Assembly: GCA_004380135.1 (NCBI GenBank)
Contig: QXCR01000044.1
Location: 1-64,000 of the forward strand
Length of the DNA: 64,000 nt
DNA from: Stemphylium vesicarium
Taxonomy: Eukaryota; Ascomycota; Dothideomycetes; Pleosporales; Pleosporaceae
Reading direction: 5' to 3'
The position numbers and the translations under genes are program-made. Within the stretch, counting starts at the first letter, position 1; every line of letters starts with the position of its first letter. The notes under the pieces were generated by a model. That model searched no databases. It was not told the DNA's origin and worked only from the letters and a program-made list of their open reading frames with translations. Shown here in pieces: positions 10,837 through 20,998 of the stretch.

Positions 10837-12749
10837 ATGGGTAAATTCGTACTGCCGACCCGGCGCCAGATGACAGCGCCATTTCAGTCAAGAGAAGCGT
10901 TTGTCGACTTTATCAAATCACCTCACAGCAACGATGGCCACGCCCCTATTGGGGATGAGAGATGGTCTAACAAAGATCTTGAGCCCACTCCGGTGGAGCA
11001 AAGGACCTGGACCTGGTTCAATCTTCCATTATACTGGTTCTCTAACCAATTCTCTCTCGTCGGATGGAACACTGGTTCTGCGCTCGTAACGGTTGGCCTG
11101 GTATGTCACCCAGATCAGGACACGCGGTGTAGTCTAACAGTGTATGTAGACATGGCAGCAATCATTCGTCTCAGCATGTATAGGATCGTTTCTTGCAGCC
11201 ATCGTGGTCGTACTTATGGCTCGTCCTGGTGTGAAGTACCACATCGGATTGTAAGCCTCGCGCCCTAGCCGTTCCCAAATTCACCATTAACCCTCTTTAG
11301 TCCTATCATTGCGCGCTCTGTTATGGGCATGTACGGATCCTACTTCTTCGTCTTCATTCGAGCCATCGTATGTATCATCTGGTACGGCATTCAGTCCTTC
11401 TACGCTGGCAACATCTTGTCCGTAATGCTGCGCTGTGTCTTCGGTAGCTCCTGGCAAAACTTCCAGAACACACTTTCTCCAGGCGCAAACGTCACTTCCA
11501 AGCAGCTTCTGGCTTTCTTCATGGCTTGGCTAATGGAGTTCCCATTCATGTGGGTACATCCGCGACACATCCATTACATTTTCACCGTCAAAGGCTTCAT
11601 CATGCCCGTTGCTGCATTCGCTGTTTTCGGCTGGTGCATGGCAAACGGAGGCGGATTAGGGGCCATGGACCTCGCCTCCGAAGAGGGACAACTCTCTGCT
11701 TCAGTAACGCCTCTCGGCTGGAGTATCATGGCTGGTATCAACACCATTTTCGGCTCCCTTTCGCCTATGCTGGTAAATCAGCCTGACCTTGCCCGCTACT
11801 GCAAGAAGCCTCGCGATGCCGGCCCCATCCAAGGTGTGAGCGTCTTCGTCTCTTCCATCATCGTCTTCTTCCTCGGTATGGCCTCAACGACATCTATGCA
11901 GTCGGAGTATGGCGTGGCGTACTGGAATATCTGGGATCTGTTCGAGGCCATACTCGACCACCACTTTGGCGCCGGCGCCCGTGCGGGTATCTTCTTCGCC
12001 GCTTTGGCCTTCTACTTCGGCGTCTTCGCTACCAACTTTGGAGCCAATTCCATTCCCTTTGGCTCAGATATGACTGGTCTGTTCCCAAAGTGGCTCACCA
12101 TTCGCCGAGGACAGATACTTTGTGCTCTACTTGGAGTCATTGTGCAGCCCTGGCAACTCATGGCTAATGCTTCAGCGTTTCTTAGGTAAGGCGTTATAAC
12201 AGTCGCTACCTCGTGAGCACATACTGACAAACAAATAGTTTCCTCGGGTCCTACAACATCTTCATGGCACCTCTTTGCGCCGTCATCATCGTCGACTACT
12301 ACATCGCACGCAAGGGAAACATACATGTCCCGTCATGCTATGACGGCAGGAAGACCGGTCTTTATTGGTTCTGGTCTGGTGTCAACTGGTGCGGCGTATT
12401 GGCCTGGCTTCTGGGCACCACCATGGGCATCCCCGGTCTCATCGGCCAGTACCAGCCCCAGATCGTCTCAATGGCCGCACAGAACATGTATCGAATGGGG
12501 TGGCTTCTGACGTTCACCACTGCGGCGACGGTCTATTACGGCACGTATCTCTTCGTCAAACCGCAGGTCTTTCCAATCGGACGTGAGAGCACGCCTTTCA
12601 AGCGGGAATGGCTGGCTGATGGAGGTCGCGAAGGCTTTTACGAAGGCGACAGAGATGGTTGGGAGATATATGCTGCGGCAACGCCACCCATGACTGATGG
12701 TGGAGAAGATGTTGAGATTGGCGAGAAATCGCCAAAGGTCACTTTTTGA
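10837..12749 (+). CDS. NCS1 family permease (Fur-type: uracil/allantoin/uridine-like)
   Basis: Four exons (10837-11100, 11150-11250, 11301-12185, 12239-12749; introns 49, 50 and 53 bp) give 586 residues, the NCS1 length. It is a plasma-membrane proton symporter of nucleobases and related N-heterocycles, with about 12 TM segments. Visible marks: NKDLEPTPVEQRTWTWFN before TM1, GLTWQQSF after the first join, ARPGVKYHIGFPIIARS across the second join, SLSPMLVNQPDLARYCKKPRD (TM8 loop, typical of the Fur branch), FLSFLGSYNIFMAPLCAVIIVDYY across the third join. The cytosolic C-tail is acidic. Substrate specificity cannot be read; allantoin, uracil, hydantoin or imide-like rings all fit. Expression probably follows the divergent regulator. 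Confidence 0.92.
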
Positions 12750-13253
12750 GCTGCGAAGAACGATGAGAGTAAATGATGAATAGAATGTAATTTAGCAGAA
12801 GTTGATGTCGAGAATTCACTGGAAGCCACACATTACGGGTTCATACACAAATCATCTCGTGACCGACTGCTACACACCACACTCATGGACCATGGAAAGA
12901 GTGGTCATCTACTGCCTTCGGTGCGTGCTTCGCCTACCGCCCGTTCGGGAATATTCCTTCCGAAGTGTGGGCCTACCGTTATCGGCCCCAATCGCACGAT
13001 ACTAAGCCTCATTTGGGCAAACCGCATATGATAGCCGGCGACTTGTACATTTGACGGCTGCCTATCATGAAACGGGACACGTGAGCCGAAGGCAATACTT
13101 TTGGAAACCCTTTTAAACTTACCGCGTGGGAGTTATTCCGAGCTGGAACCATAACGTCTGTAAACTCCCACCACGAAATTCAAGTCTTTGCGCCAGCTAA
13201 GAAAGGCGTATACCAGTCATAAGGAGTCCGTAATAACGCAAACACTTCACATC
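12750..13253. other. Promoter region of the amidase gene
   Basis: 504 bp without a supported exon. Holds CGG-N11-CCGA at 12946-12962, a CGG-N10-CCGA variant at 13073-13088 and a CACGTG E-box at 13078-13083 inside the latter. Confidence 0.5.
12946..12962. promoter_or_regulatory. Candidate Zn2Cys6 operator, CGG-N11-CCG (site 5)
   Basis: Lies in a 21-bp inverted repeat, TTCGG-N11-CCGAA, whose spacer holds the palindrome GGAATATTCC (off-centre by one base). It is 291 bp upstream of the amidase start. Confidence 0.45.
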
Positions 13254-14680
13254 ATGGTTTCCGAACTGTACAGACTGACGGCCACGGAAGTCGCAGCCAA
13301 GATCAAGTCAGGCGAAGTCATAGTCGAAGACTACGCAAAGTCGCTTCTAAAACGCATCGAGGCCCGGGATGAGGCAGTCCAAGCATGGGCATACCTCGAC
13401 GCGGAGTACGTGATCAAGCAAGCGAAAGCACTAGATGCGATTCCAAAGAGCGATCGTGGCCCTTTACATGGCGTTGCCATTGCCGTAAAGGACGTCATCT
13501 ACACCAAAGGTAAGTTCGAACCGTAATTGCTGGCTCGTCCATATCGGCTAACCATCCAGACATGCCCACACAATTCAACTCGCCCATCTATTCCCAGGAT
13601 GCACCCAAGGTCGACGCCGGCTCTATCGCCATACTCCGCAAGTCGGGCGCGCTGATCTTCGGAAAAACGACAACGACTGAATTCGCCGCAACAACTTCAG
13701 GTCCGAAGACGCGCAATCCACACGACCCTAAGCGCACGCCTGGTGGCTCTTCTTCTGGGTCTGGGGCTGCGGTGGGCGATTTCCAAGCACCCATTGGCCT
13801 GGGGACGCAGACTGGCGGCAGCACTATTCGACCTGGCTCGTACAATGGGATTTACGCTCTTAAGCCAACGTGGAACTCGATTACACGTGAGGGTCAGAAG
13901 ATCTATTCTCTGATTCTTGATACGCTTGGTCTGTACGCCCGGAGCGTGGCCGATCTTGAGCTCCTCGCAGACACATTTGCTATTCACGACGACACTCCAG
14001 CTCCCACTGACTTCAGCGTAAAAGGAGCCAGGTTTGCTTTCCTCAAGACCATGGTCTGGCCGAACGTGGGGCCTGGCACATCTGCTGCGCTTGACAAGGC
14101 AATTTCCCTGCTACGGGACCACGGAGCCGAGGTAGAGGAAGTTACGCTGCCAGAACATCTTAACGATCTCCCAGCATGGCATGCGGCAGTGCTCAACTCC
14201 GACGGCCGGACAGCATTCTTACCTGAGTACACAGTGGACAAGGCCAAGATATCGGAACAGCTGGTGGGCCATGTGGAAAACAGTGGTAAAATCTCCCGCA
14301 GGGCACAACTGGAAGCTTTCGACAGGATAGCAGCGGCGAGGCCGGTTGTAGATGAACTTCTGAGAAATTATGCTGCGGTGCTCACACCAAGTGTGCCTGA
14401 TGAAGCGCCACTTGGCATTGAGAAGACTGGTAGCGCCGCGTTTTGTTTGATATGGACGGTAAGCTCCGCTCGTGTGCACAATATGTGATGACGCTTCCTG
14501 ACACGAGAATAGGCGCTGCATACACCAGTCGTCAATGTGCCTGGTTTCAAGGGCGAGAATGGTATGCCGATTGGTATCTCGCTGGTTGCGCCGCGGTATC
14601 ATGATAGGCGTTTGCTCGCGGTGAGCAAGGAAGTCGGAAAGATATTTGAGTCTAAAGGTGGATGGAAGGCTTCTGTGTAG
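13254..14680 (+). CDS. Amidase signature family hydrolase
   Basis: Exons 13254-13509, 13560-14458 and 14513-14680 (introns 50 and 54 bp) give 440 residues. An open frame extends 22 codons upstream but has no ATG, so ATG 13254 is the start. The Ser-cisSer-Lys triad is intact: Lys about residue 79 in GVAIAVKDVIYTK, the glycine/serine loop GGSSSGSG about 147-154, and the nucleophile Ser about 173 in TQTGGSTIRPGSYNG. The first join gives the family motif KDMPTQFNSPIY, the last gives WTALHTPVVNVPGFKGENGMP. The family hydrolyses linear amides to acid plus ammonia. Next to a ring-opening hydrolase it probably takes the half-amide product (as HxnN does in nicotinate use, from memory). No signal peptide: cytosolic. 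Confidence 0.92.
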
Positions 14681-14738
14681 GGAATAGCTGTTAGAGCAGA
14701 GTTCATTCCTGTGGTGTCATCCAATTGAACATTCCTAA

Positions 14739-15930
14739 CTACTTTAACTCGGCCTCCGGATGCATTCCATCCGGAATTTCTAGTGCAGTCGTATAAGCAG
14801 ACCGATCGACCAGCTCGCCCCACGTACCAGCAATCGCCGGCAACACGCTTCGACCAGCGTACACCGCATCAGTTTTGGGCACAGGCCATGGTACCGACTT
14901 GTCCTTGTTGTTGAGTTTACCCGCATACGAAGCGTTGAAATACATGTTGCTCAGAGGAACTTTTCCCGACCAAGCTCGTACCTTGTCGCCTGTCTTTTCG
15001 GCCACGAACTTGAAAACGTTGGCGCCTACGTCCCAGCGACCGAGTGTGCAAAGACCCCAATTTGCTTGTACGGTAGAAATCTCGCTGTAGTGGTTGTAGA
15101 ATGTGTTGTCGCTGGTGCCAACCAAGTCCGCGGGTATGGCGTCACCGAGGAGCATACCGACGATGCGGTTTTGCTTGCCGTAGGTGTGATTTTCATCAAA
15201 TGTGACCATGACGAGGGTGTTGTTCATGAAGTTCTTGTTGGTCAGGAGGGGTTCGAGGAACTTTCGTGTCCATGTTCCTGCCACTGTTACTGTGCTGTCG
15301 TGACCTACTCTACCGTCAGTATTTCCATCAATATGGTATGAAACATGGCCATCACTCACCGTCGCTCGTCATGTTCGGCGTAATGAACATCCACTGCGGC
15401 AGAGCGTCCTTGTCCATGTCTTCTTTGAACATGGTCAAAGGTTTCATCCTGGCTAGTCTGTCCGTCTTTTGCGCCACCGAGTCGTGCAAGACAGCCGGGT
15501 TGTGCTTCCTCACATACATATTTGCTCCCGTCTTGGGGTTCGGATACGATTTCCCTTGGAAGCCGACGGATGGCATGTCTTCCTGGTATTCGCCCCAACT
15601 GATACCCTTGTCTTCGAGCAAATCAACCAATGTGGAGACGTTTGATGGAATGGCAACCATGTTGTCGTGGTTGATGCCGTAGTAGTCGCCCGATATGGCG
15701 GCGGCGTAGTTGGGCATGGAGGGATGTGTGACCGCGAAATGATTCGTCAGGCTGATGCCCTTTTTCGCAAGCCATGCTAGGTTCGGGTCCCCGGCTGCGA
15801 GATCATAATCGGTGTTTTCGAGCCATATTATGGCTATGCGATCGAATGCCTTGCCTTTGACTTTTGTTTGGCCTGCAACGGGACTGATGCTTGCTAGCAA
15901 TGCTAGCGATAAAACGAATAGATTTATCAT
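14739..15930 (-). CDS. Secreted acid phosphatase / phospholipase C-like phosphoesterase
   Basis: Exons 15930-15360 and 15304-14739 (55-bp intron, donor GTGAGT) give 378 residues. The frame opens 3 codons earlier only by GTG. The N-terminus is a clear signal peptide (MINLFVLSLALLASISPVAG). The mature part belongs to the phosphoesterase family of fungal acid phosphatases (PHOa type): FDRIAIIWLENTDYD near residue 30 carries the metal-binding Glu-Asn, followed by LTNHFAVTHPSMPNYAAAISGDYYGI, NMTSDGHDSTVTVAG (across the join) and VMVTFDENHTYG. Predicted to release phosphate from extracellular esters. Its 3' end is 58 bp from the amidase stop (convergent), and no CGG-N11-CCG site was seen in its promoter, so I leave it out of the cluster. 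Confidence 0.85.
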
Positions 15931-16657
15931 GGCGATCACGCGGCTCTGTGCGGATTGTTAGGGTCTTTCTTGCTCCCTGCCTTTTAAACACCAGGTGCTT
16001 ACCGGAAAACGATAACAAAGAGAAATACGCCAAAGCAACCACGGTTCAGCCCGAAGGCACTTATGCTGTGGCCACCCTTTTCATGCCATTTTTTTTGTTG
16101 CACTGCATGACGCTCGAGACCCTTCTGGTACTAACAGCCCGCTACGTGCCTCCGCGGCTTACCTAGCCCTTATTGCCATCCAATCAGCATCTTCGTGTTA
16201 CACTCGTGGGATGGGACTAGATGAAGTGCCTCGCACGTCGCACACATGAGTACAAGCTTTTTGGGAAGGTCGACAAGCTTCGCGTGGGTACCGATTATGA
16301 ACGTGCGGGGCTGATTGGAGGAGAAGGGGCGGCGGCGGTGCGCTGCTTGCTGAACGCGTGGACGAGCTAGAACATGACATGGGCACGAGAACCATGGCTC
16401 CGGCTGAGTGGGGGGAGGATCTTTTGTGCGGCGCATAGATCTGCGAGGGCATGTGGCGAGGCATTTTATGGGCTCTTGGCCTAAGGGGTATTTTTGAGTT
16501 CGATGGATCTTCGGTTCCAAGGTTGTCTGGGAGGGTCCCCAGTCGCGAGATACACAGGTGCCTAGTTTGAGCAACGCTGGACGTTGTCTAACCGGCTTAC
16601 TAGAATCTTTCCCAACTGTACGTGCTTCCGTCCAAAAGAATTGGAAGGACATCCGCG
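15931..16657. other. Divergent promoter region, phosphatase and multicopper oxidase
   Basis: 727 bp. A long antisense frame here is not supported as a gene. One CGG-N6-CCG element occurs near 16042. Confidence 0.4.
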
Positions 16658-18769
16658 ATGGGGCGTGGCGAAATTTTCGACATGCACGACTTGTCGGGCA
16701 AGACTGCGCAACGCTCAGAAGAGCAGGTCGGTTTGTTGAACGAATCGAAAGAGCATTACTCAAATGACTATGAATCGTCAAGAGATGGCCGAGAATCGAG
16801 TTGGAGAGAAATTGATGAAGCCGTGCAACATCAAAAATCTCGCCAGAGTTGGACCAGGACCATCTTCGTCTTCTCACTCCTGGCATGCACAGTATTGGTT
16901 CTCTTGCACGAGGCTTTATCGAGTGGACACGGGGCATCAAATTCGATCACAATACCCAGTACCGCAAGTCTACGACCAGAAGAAGACTACATCCTTTCCC
17001 CAACCTGGGATTTCAACTCCCCGCCCACAACGCGTGAATACACATGGATCATATCAGACCACACCCTCAACCCGGATGGAGTCTACCGCCCCATGATTCT
17101 CATCAACGACACATTTCCCGGTCCGTTGATAGAATGCAACGAAGGCGACGAACTGGTCGTCCACATTCACAACCGCGCCACAAACGCAACCTCAATCCAC
17201 TGGCACGGTCTCTACCAAAACGGCACAAACTGGATGGACGGCACAGTAGGCATAACACAATGTCCCATTGCGCCCAACCACTCCTTCACATACCAATTCA
17301 ACACATCCGGTCAAACAGGGACATATTGGTACCATTCGCACGTCAGCATGCAAGCCTCGGACGGACTCGTCGGGCCTCTGATCATCCATGCGCGAGGCTC
17401 TGATCGAGAAGAAGGGGAATTTCAAAAGATACCATATGGACAAGATCGCGTAGTTTTGCTTTCAGACCACTACTACGATCTCTCCTCGTCGCTACTATCG
17501 CAATATCTCGCCCCTGGCAGCGAAAACGACGAACCCGTTCCTCCGTCTGCGCTGATAAACGGACGCAACGTACGCAACTGCAGCCATTTGCCCGGCCGAG
17601 ACTGCAACTCGACTGGACTCAGCAACGCGCTGTTTGATCTGCCGAGGGAAAGCAATACAAGGCTTCGCGTCATCAACGTAGGCACTTTCGCGGAATTTGC
17701 GCTGCAGATTGATGAGCATGAGGTTTTCGTCACCGAGGTCGATGGCACGGATGTGCTTCCGCAAGGGATTCACCGGTTGAATATTAATCCTGCGCAGCGG
17801 TATAGTGTCATTATTACGCCTCCGAAGAAGAAGGAAAAGGGCGGAAAAGATTTGTACTGGATACGAGCGCGTATGGTAACGCATTGTTTTGCGTATGAAG
17901 AGCCTGAGTTGCATGAAGAAGTCCGGGGCGTATTATCGTATTCTTCTCTCTCCAACCATGGCGATAACGACAAAACGAAGGAGTCGGCACCGGACAGTAA
18001 AGACTGGCCTGAGATCATCGATGTGGAGTGTCGCGATCTGAATACTTCACTCTTGGAACCCGTTGTCGTTGCTGCGGCCCCAGAGATTGATCTGCAGCAT
18101 TCATTGTATCTGCGGTCGTCGTTTCAGATCCGCGATTGGAGACTCTCGCGGGGGTACTTGAATGAGTCTTCCTTTCGTGTGAACGGTACTGCACCCTTAC
18201 TCAACACGTTCCTATCAGAGGACAGGAACAGCAAGGCCCTAGATGCCAGGGCCAATGACGATGGAAGAGAAGATGGCATACTAACCACTCCTCTCACTTC
18301 CCCCGAAACCCAACTCACATACCAAACAACAAAACCACAAACAATAACCCTTCTCATTCATAACTTCGACGACGGAAACCATCCCTTCCACCTCCATGGT
18401 TATAAATTCTTCGTCTTGGCTCAGGGACATGGGTATCCGCCAGATTCTCTCCTTCAACCCTCATCCTCTTCAGTGAGCAACAGCCAGATCAACCGCACCA
18501 ACCCGCTGCGTAGAGATACGGCGAGTATAGAAGCCTATGGCTGGCTGTTGATAAGCTTCGTGGCGGATAATCCGGGAGTGTGGGCGTTCCATTGCCATAT
18601 CGGGTGGCATACTGAGGCGGGGCTGATGATGGTTTTTGCGACAAAGGTGGACGAGATGAGGAGGTGGAATGTGCCCGGGGAAGTGGAAGAGTTGTGTGGG
18701 ATGGAGGGAGTGGGAAAGGGGATGGGTCCTGGGGATGAGAAGTGGATTGGTTGGAGAGGGGATGAGTAA
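16658..18769 (+). CDS. Membrane-anchored multicopper oxidase (laccase/ferroxidase-like)
   Basis: Single exon, 703 residues from ATG 16658 (the frame opens earlier only by GTG). About 70 hydrophilic residues precede one TM helix (TIFVFSLLACTVLVLL), so it is a type II membrane protein with the catalytic part outside or luminal. All four copper motifs are intact: HWHGLYQNG, YWYHSHVSMQ, HPFHLHGYKFF and HCHIGWHTEAGLMM; the residue ten after the Cys is Leu, a laccase-like axial position. It is longer than usual (laccases about 550-600) because of the N-tail and a Ser/Asp-rich insert before domain 3. It oxidises phenols or metal ions with reduction of O2 to water; which one cannot be decided. Many N-glycosylation sequons fit an extracellular domain. 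Confidence 0.9.
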   Translation: MGRGEIFDMHDLSGKTAQRSEEQVGLLNESKEHYSNDYESSRDGRESSWREIDEAVQHQKSRQSWTRTIFVFSLLACTVLVLLHEALSSGHGASNSITIPSTASLRPEEDYILSPTWDFNSPPTTREYTWIISDHTLNPDGVYRPMILINDTFPGPLIECNEGDELVVHIHNRATNATSIHWHGLYQNGTNWMDGTVGITQCPIAPNHSFTYQFNTSGQTGTYWYHSHVSMQASDGLVGPLIIHARGSDREEGEFQKIPYGQDRVVLLSDHYYDLSSSLLSQYLAPGSENDEPVPPSALINGRNVRNCSHLPGRDCNSTGLSNALFDLPRESNTRLRVINVGTFAEFALQIDEHEVFVTEVDGTDVLPQGIHRLNINPAQRYSVIITPPKKKEKGGKDLYWIRARMVTHCFAYEEPELHEEVRGVLSYSSLSNHGDNDKTKESAPDSKDWPEIIDVECRDLNTSLLEPVVVAAAPEIDLQHSLYLRSSFQIRDWRLSRGYLNESSFRVNGTAPLLNTFLSEDRNSKALDARANDDGREDGILTTPLTSPETQLTYQTTKPQTITLLIHNFDDGNHPFHLHGYKFFVLAQGHGYPPDSLLQPSSSSVSNSQINRTNPLRRDTASIEAYGWLLISFVADNPGVWAFHCHIGWHTEAGLMMVFATKVDEMRRWNVPGEVEELCGMEGVGKGMGPGDEKWIGWRGDE

Positions 18770-19033
18770 AAGGAGTGTTGGTGTTCTTATGATGGTGTTT
18801 AGTTTGAGATCAATATCTTACATGTATAAATGTACATGGCTCGTACCGAAGCCGATGAAGGCTTACTGACCAACTTCGTTTCGACACTCGGTCGACTTCT
18901 TCGCCCGTCACTCTTTCCTCTAGTCATACAGATGATGGCTGCATCCAATATCTCCCACTGCTGCAGCGCATTGACCCCTCTACTGTAACTGTTGCAAAAC
19001 CTACCCGCAACCGGGAAGACCAGCAAACTCCCC

Positions 19034-19848
19034 TCACTCCCAGATTCCAAACCACCTCTTGACCCTCCTCCTCCTAACACCATCCTCGCCCACATAATAC
19101 CTCGGGTCCTCGACGTACTCCTCGCCCCTCTCCTCAGCCTCCTTCTGCCTCTCCAGTCTGTACTGCTTCCTCTTCTCGACCTCCTCAGCCTTCTTCAACC
19201 GCTGCTGCTGGTATACCTGCGACGTCTGCTCCATGTGCATCTTGTAGACTTCGATGAAGCGCGATGTGGATTCGATGGGATGGCGAAAAAAATCCTTGCG
19301 CGTGGGCAGCAAGTGTGCGAAGACGGTCTTGGAGATGAAGTCCATGTACCAGGCTGCTATGGCGAGAGAAACGAGGATGCCCTGCGAGGTGGAAAGTGGG
19401 GTTAGTTTGGGTCGCTTCAAGAAGGGGCGGGGTTGTTAGGGGAATGTACCATTGTGATCCATAGATGGATTGCCTTGTTGTTGAGGAACCAATGCGAGAA
19501 AGTGCCTTCAGGACTCATCATATTGGGGTACTTCTTCGTCGCCATACGCTTCCGGTCTTCCTCTGATATGGGCGCTCCATAGATCTTGTTCTCCAGATTG
19601 CGATTCGGCGTGCGTTTACTGTGGGAAGGCGGTCGGTATTTATCGGGCTGGGGTATCACGGGCGTGGTTTTATTTTGCTGCGCTTCTCGTCTTCTACGGA
19701 ACTCTTCTGAGAGGCCCTTTGAAGAAGCCGAGGCATGGCGGCGGCTCGCTGGCGCGGATAGCTGGAAGAGGGCGCGGGATTGCGGTCGAAGGAGAAGAGG
19801 CCCCCGCGGGAGCAAGAAGCGTGGTATTGATTGGAGGGCGGTGGCCAT
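19034..19848 (-). CDS. Conserved mitochondrial inner-membrane-like protein, unknown function
   Basis: Exons 19848-19450 and 19381-19034 (68-bp intron) give 248 residues from the first ATG. The N-terminus is Arg/Ser/Leu-rich without acidic residues (LPRGPLLLRPQSRALFQLSAPASRRHASASS), a typical mitochondrial presequence. A single TM helix spans the intron join (HLWITM/GILVSLAIAAWYMDF). The C-terminal half is a highly charged coiled coil (QQQRLKKAEEVEKRKQYRLE) ending in a basic-aromatic tail. I do not recognise the family by name. The layout suggests an inner-membrane protein with a matrix or intermembrane helix. Confidence 0.75.
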
Positions 19849-20057
19849 GGCTGTGTGTGGTGATGCTGGCAAAGTCGTGGGACCAAGATCTTCTGGCCGG
19901 CGGAGAAAGCTCGGGCCGGCGCATACAATCGTTCATCTCTCCGTCGCTGCATGCATCAAGCACTCATCGCAGCCAACGCCTACACGTCAAGTATAAACCT
20001 CGCGTCGCCATCTCCTTCACACATACACACACCGTTATTCGACTTGTTAGTGAGGAC

Positions 20058-20972
20058 ATGACGACTAATCACAGAAATAGTTCTGACGCCAATCCATCCC
20101 AGATCGCAATGCGTACCAAACCACCACCTTCCTTTGGATCCCAAGCCTACTGGGATGACCGTTTCGCGTCCAATACAGATCCGTTTGAATGGCTCGAGGC
20201 GCCCAACGCCATAGACCCTTACATTTTCGATGCTCTAAATGCTATCCACGCGGATAAGCCGGAATTTCTACACATAGGCTGCGGAACATCGTTGTTGTCT
20301 TTCCATTTGCGTTCACACGTGCATCGCCCGGGACAAATACACAACCTGGACTACTCGGATGTTGCCATACAAATCGGCAAGGCGCGCGAAGAAGAGATCT
20401 ACCAGTACGAAAGTCAACGTGGAGGCAACCTCAGAGGGGTTGATATGCCTTGTATGCGGTGGGATACTGTAGATCTTCTCGACTACGCGTCCGTGCTTGG
20501 TGCGTGCCGTCGTGCGTGCTATTCTGTTATAGTCGACAAGTCGACCTCCGACTCCATTTCTTGTTCCGACGATGTCCGTGTCTCGATACCGTACCCTGCA
20601 GCCATCCGTTCGTATGGACCCGTAGACCTGGATCCCACTAAAACTTCGGAACTCGTACATCCACTAGTAGTCATGGCAGTCAATTTAGCTCTCGTGACAA
20701 AGCCTGGAGCCCGCTGGATAACCTTGTCGTACTCCAAGGAGCGCTTTTTCTTTTTGGATGACCCGTCAGACGCAATACCTCAAGGTATGGCGTTCCCGCA
20801 TCCTGCTGATCTGTGGCGCTTGATCGAAAGGCGTGAGATTGAGGATGTAGACTGGCAAGTGCGGAATGAGAGGAGAGATGACGCTGTGACGCATAGGCCA
20901 AAGGTTTGCAATTCTGTGTATATTCTAGAAAGGACTGAGGTTCCGCTGTTTGTTCGTGGGGAGCGTATATGA
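20058..20972 (+). CDS. Class I SAM-dependent methyltransferase, METTL13/EEF1AKMT4-like
   Basis: Intronless; 304 residues from ATG 20058 (the frame is open upstream but that part overlaps the divergent mitochondrial gene). The start region FGSQAYWDDRFASNTDPFEWLEAP is the pre-core motif of the METTL12/13/EEF1AKMT4 group. Motif I is FLHIGCGTSLLSFHLR, an acidic motif II is NLDYSDVAI, and DTVDLLDY with YSVIVDKSTSDSI corresponds to motifs III-IV (DKGT-like). Relatives methylate lysines of translation elongation factor 1A. Target here is inferred only from family. The upstream ATG is 210 bp from that of the minus-strand gene, so they share a short divergent promoter. Confidence 0.75.
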   Translation: MTTNHRNSSDANPSQIAMRTKPPPSFGSQAYWDDRFASNTDPFEWLEAPNAIDPYIFDALNAIHADKPEFLHIGCGTSLLSFHLRSHVHRPGQIHNLDYSDVAIQIGKAREEEIYQYESQRGGNLRGVDMPCMRWDTVDLLDYASVLGACRRACYSVIVDKSTSDSISCSDDVRVSIPYPAAIRSYGPVDLDPTKTSELVHPLVVMAVNLALVTKPGARWITLSYSKERFFFLDDPSDAIPQGMAFPHPADLWRLIERREIEDVDWQVRNERRDDAVTHRPKVCNSVYILERTEVPLFVRGERI

Positions 20973-20998
20973 AATGACAGATGCAATGTGCATGATAT

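Noticed and set aside
1816..14680. Full nicotinate (hxn) cluster
   Set aside because: No nicotinate hydroxylase, FAD monooxygenases or dioxygenase seen, and the regulator is Zn2Cys6 rather than the HxnR type; only part of the enzyme set matches.
16170..16940. Minus-strand ORF of 256 codons upstream of the multicopper oxidase
   Set aside because: Overlaps the oxidase start on the opposite strand, has biased Arg/Pro/His content and no family features.
14739..18769. Extension of the left cluster to include the phosphatase and the multicopper oxidase
   Set aside because: Their shared promoter has no CGG-N11-CCG site on my reading, and their functions (secreted phosphatase, membrane oxidase) do not fit.
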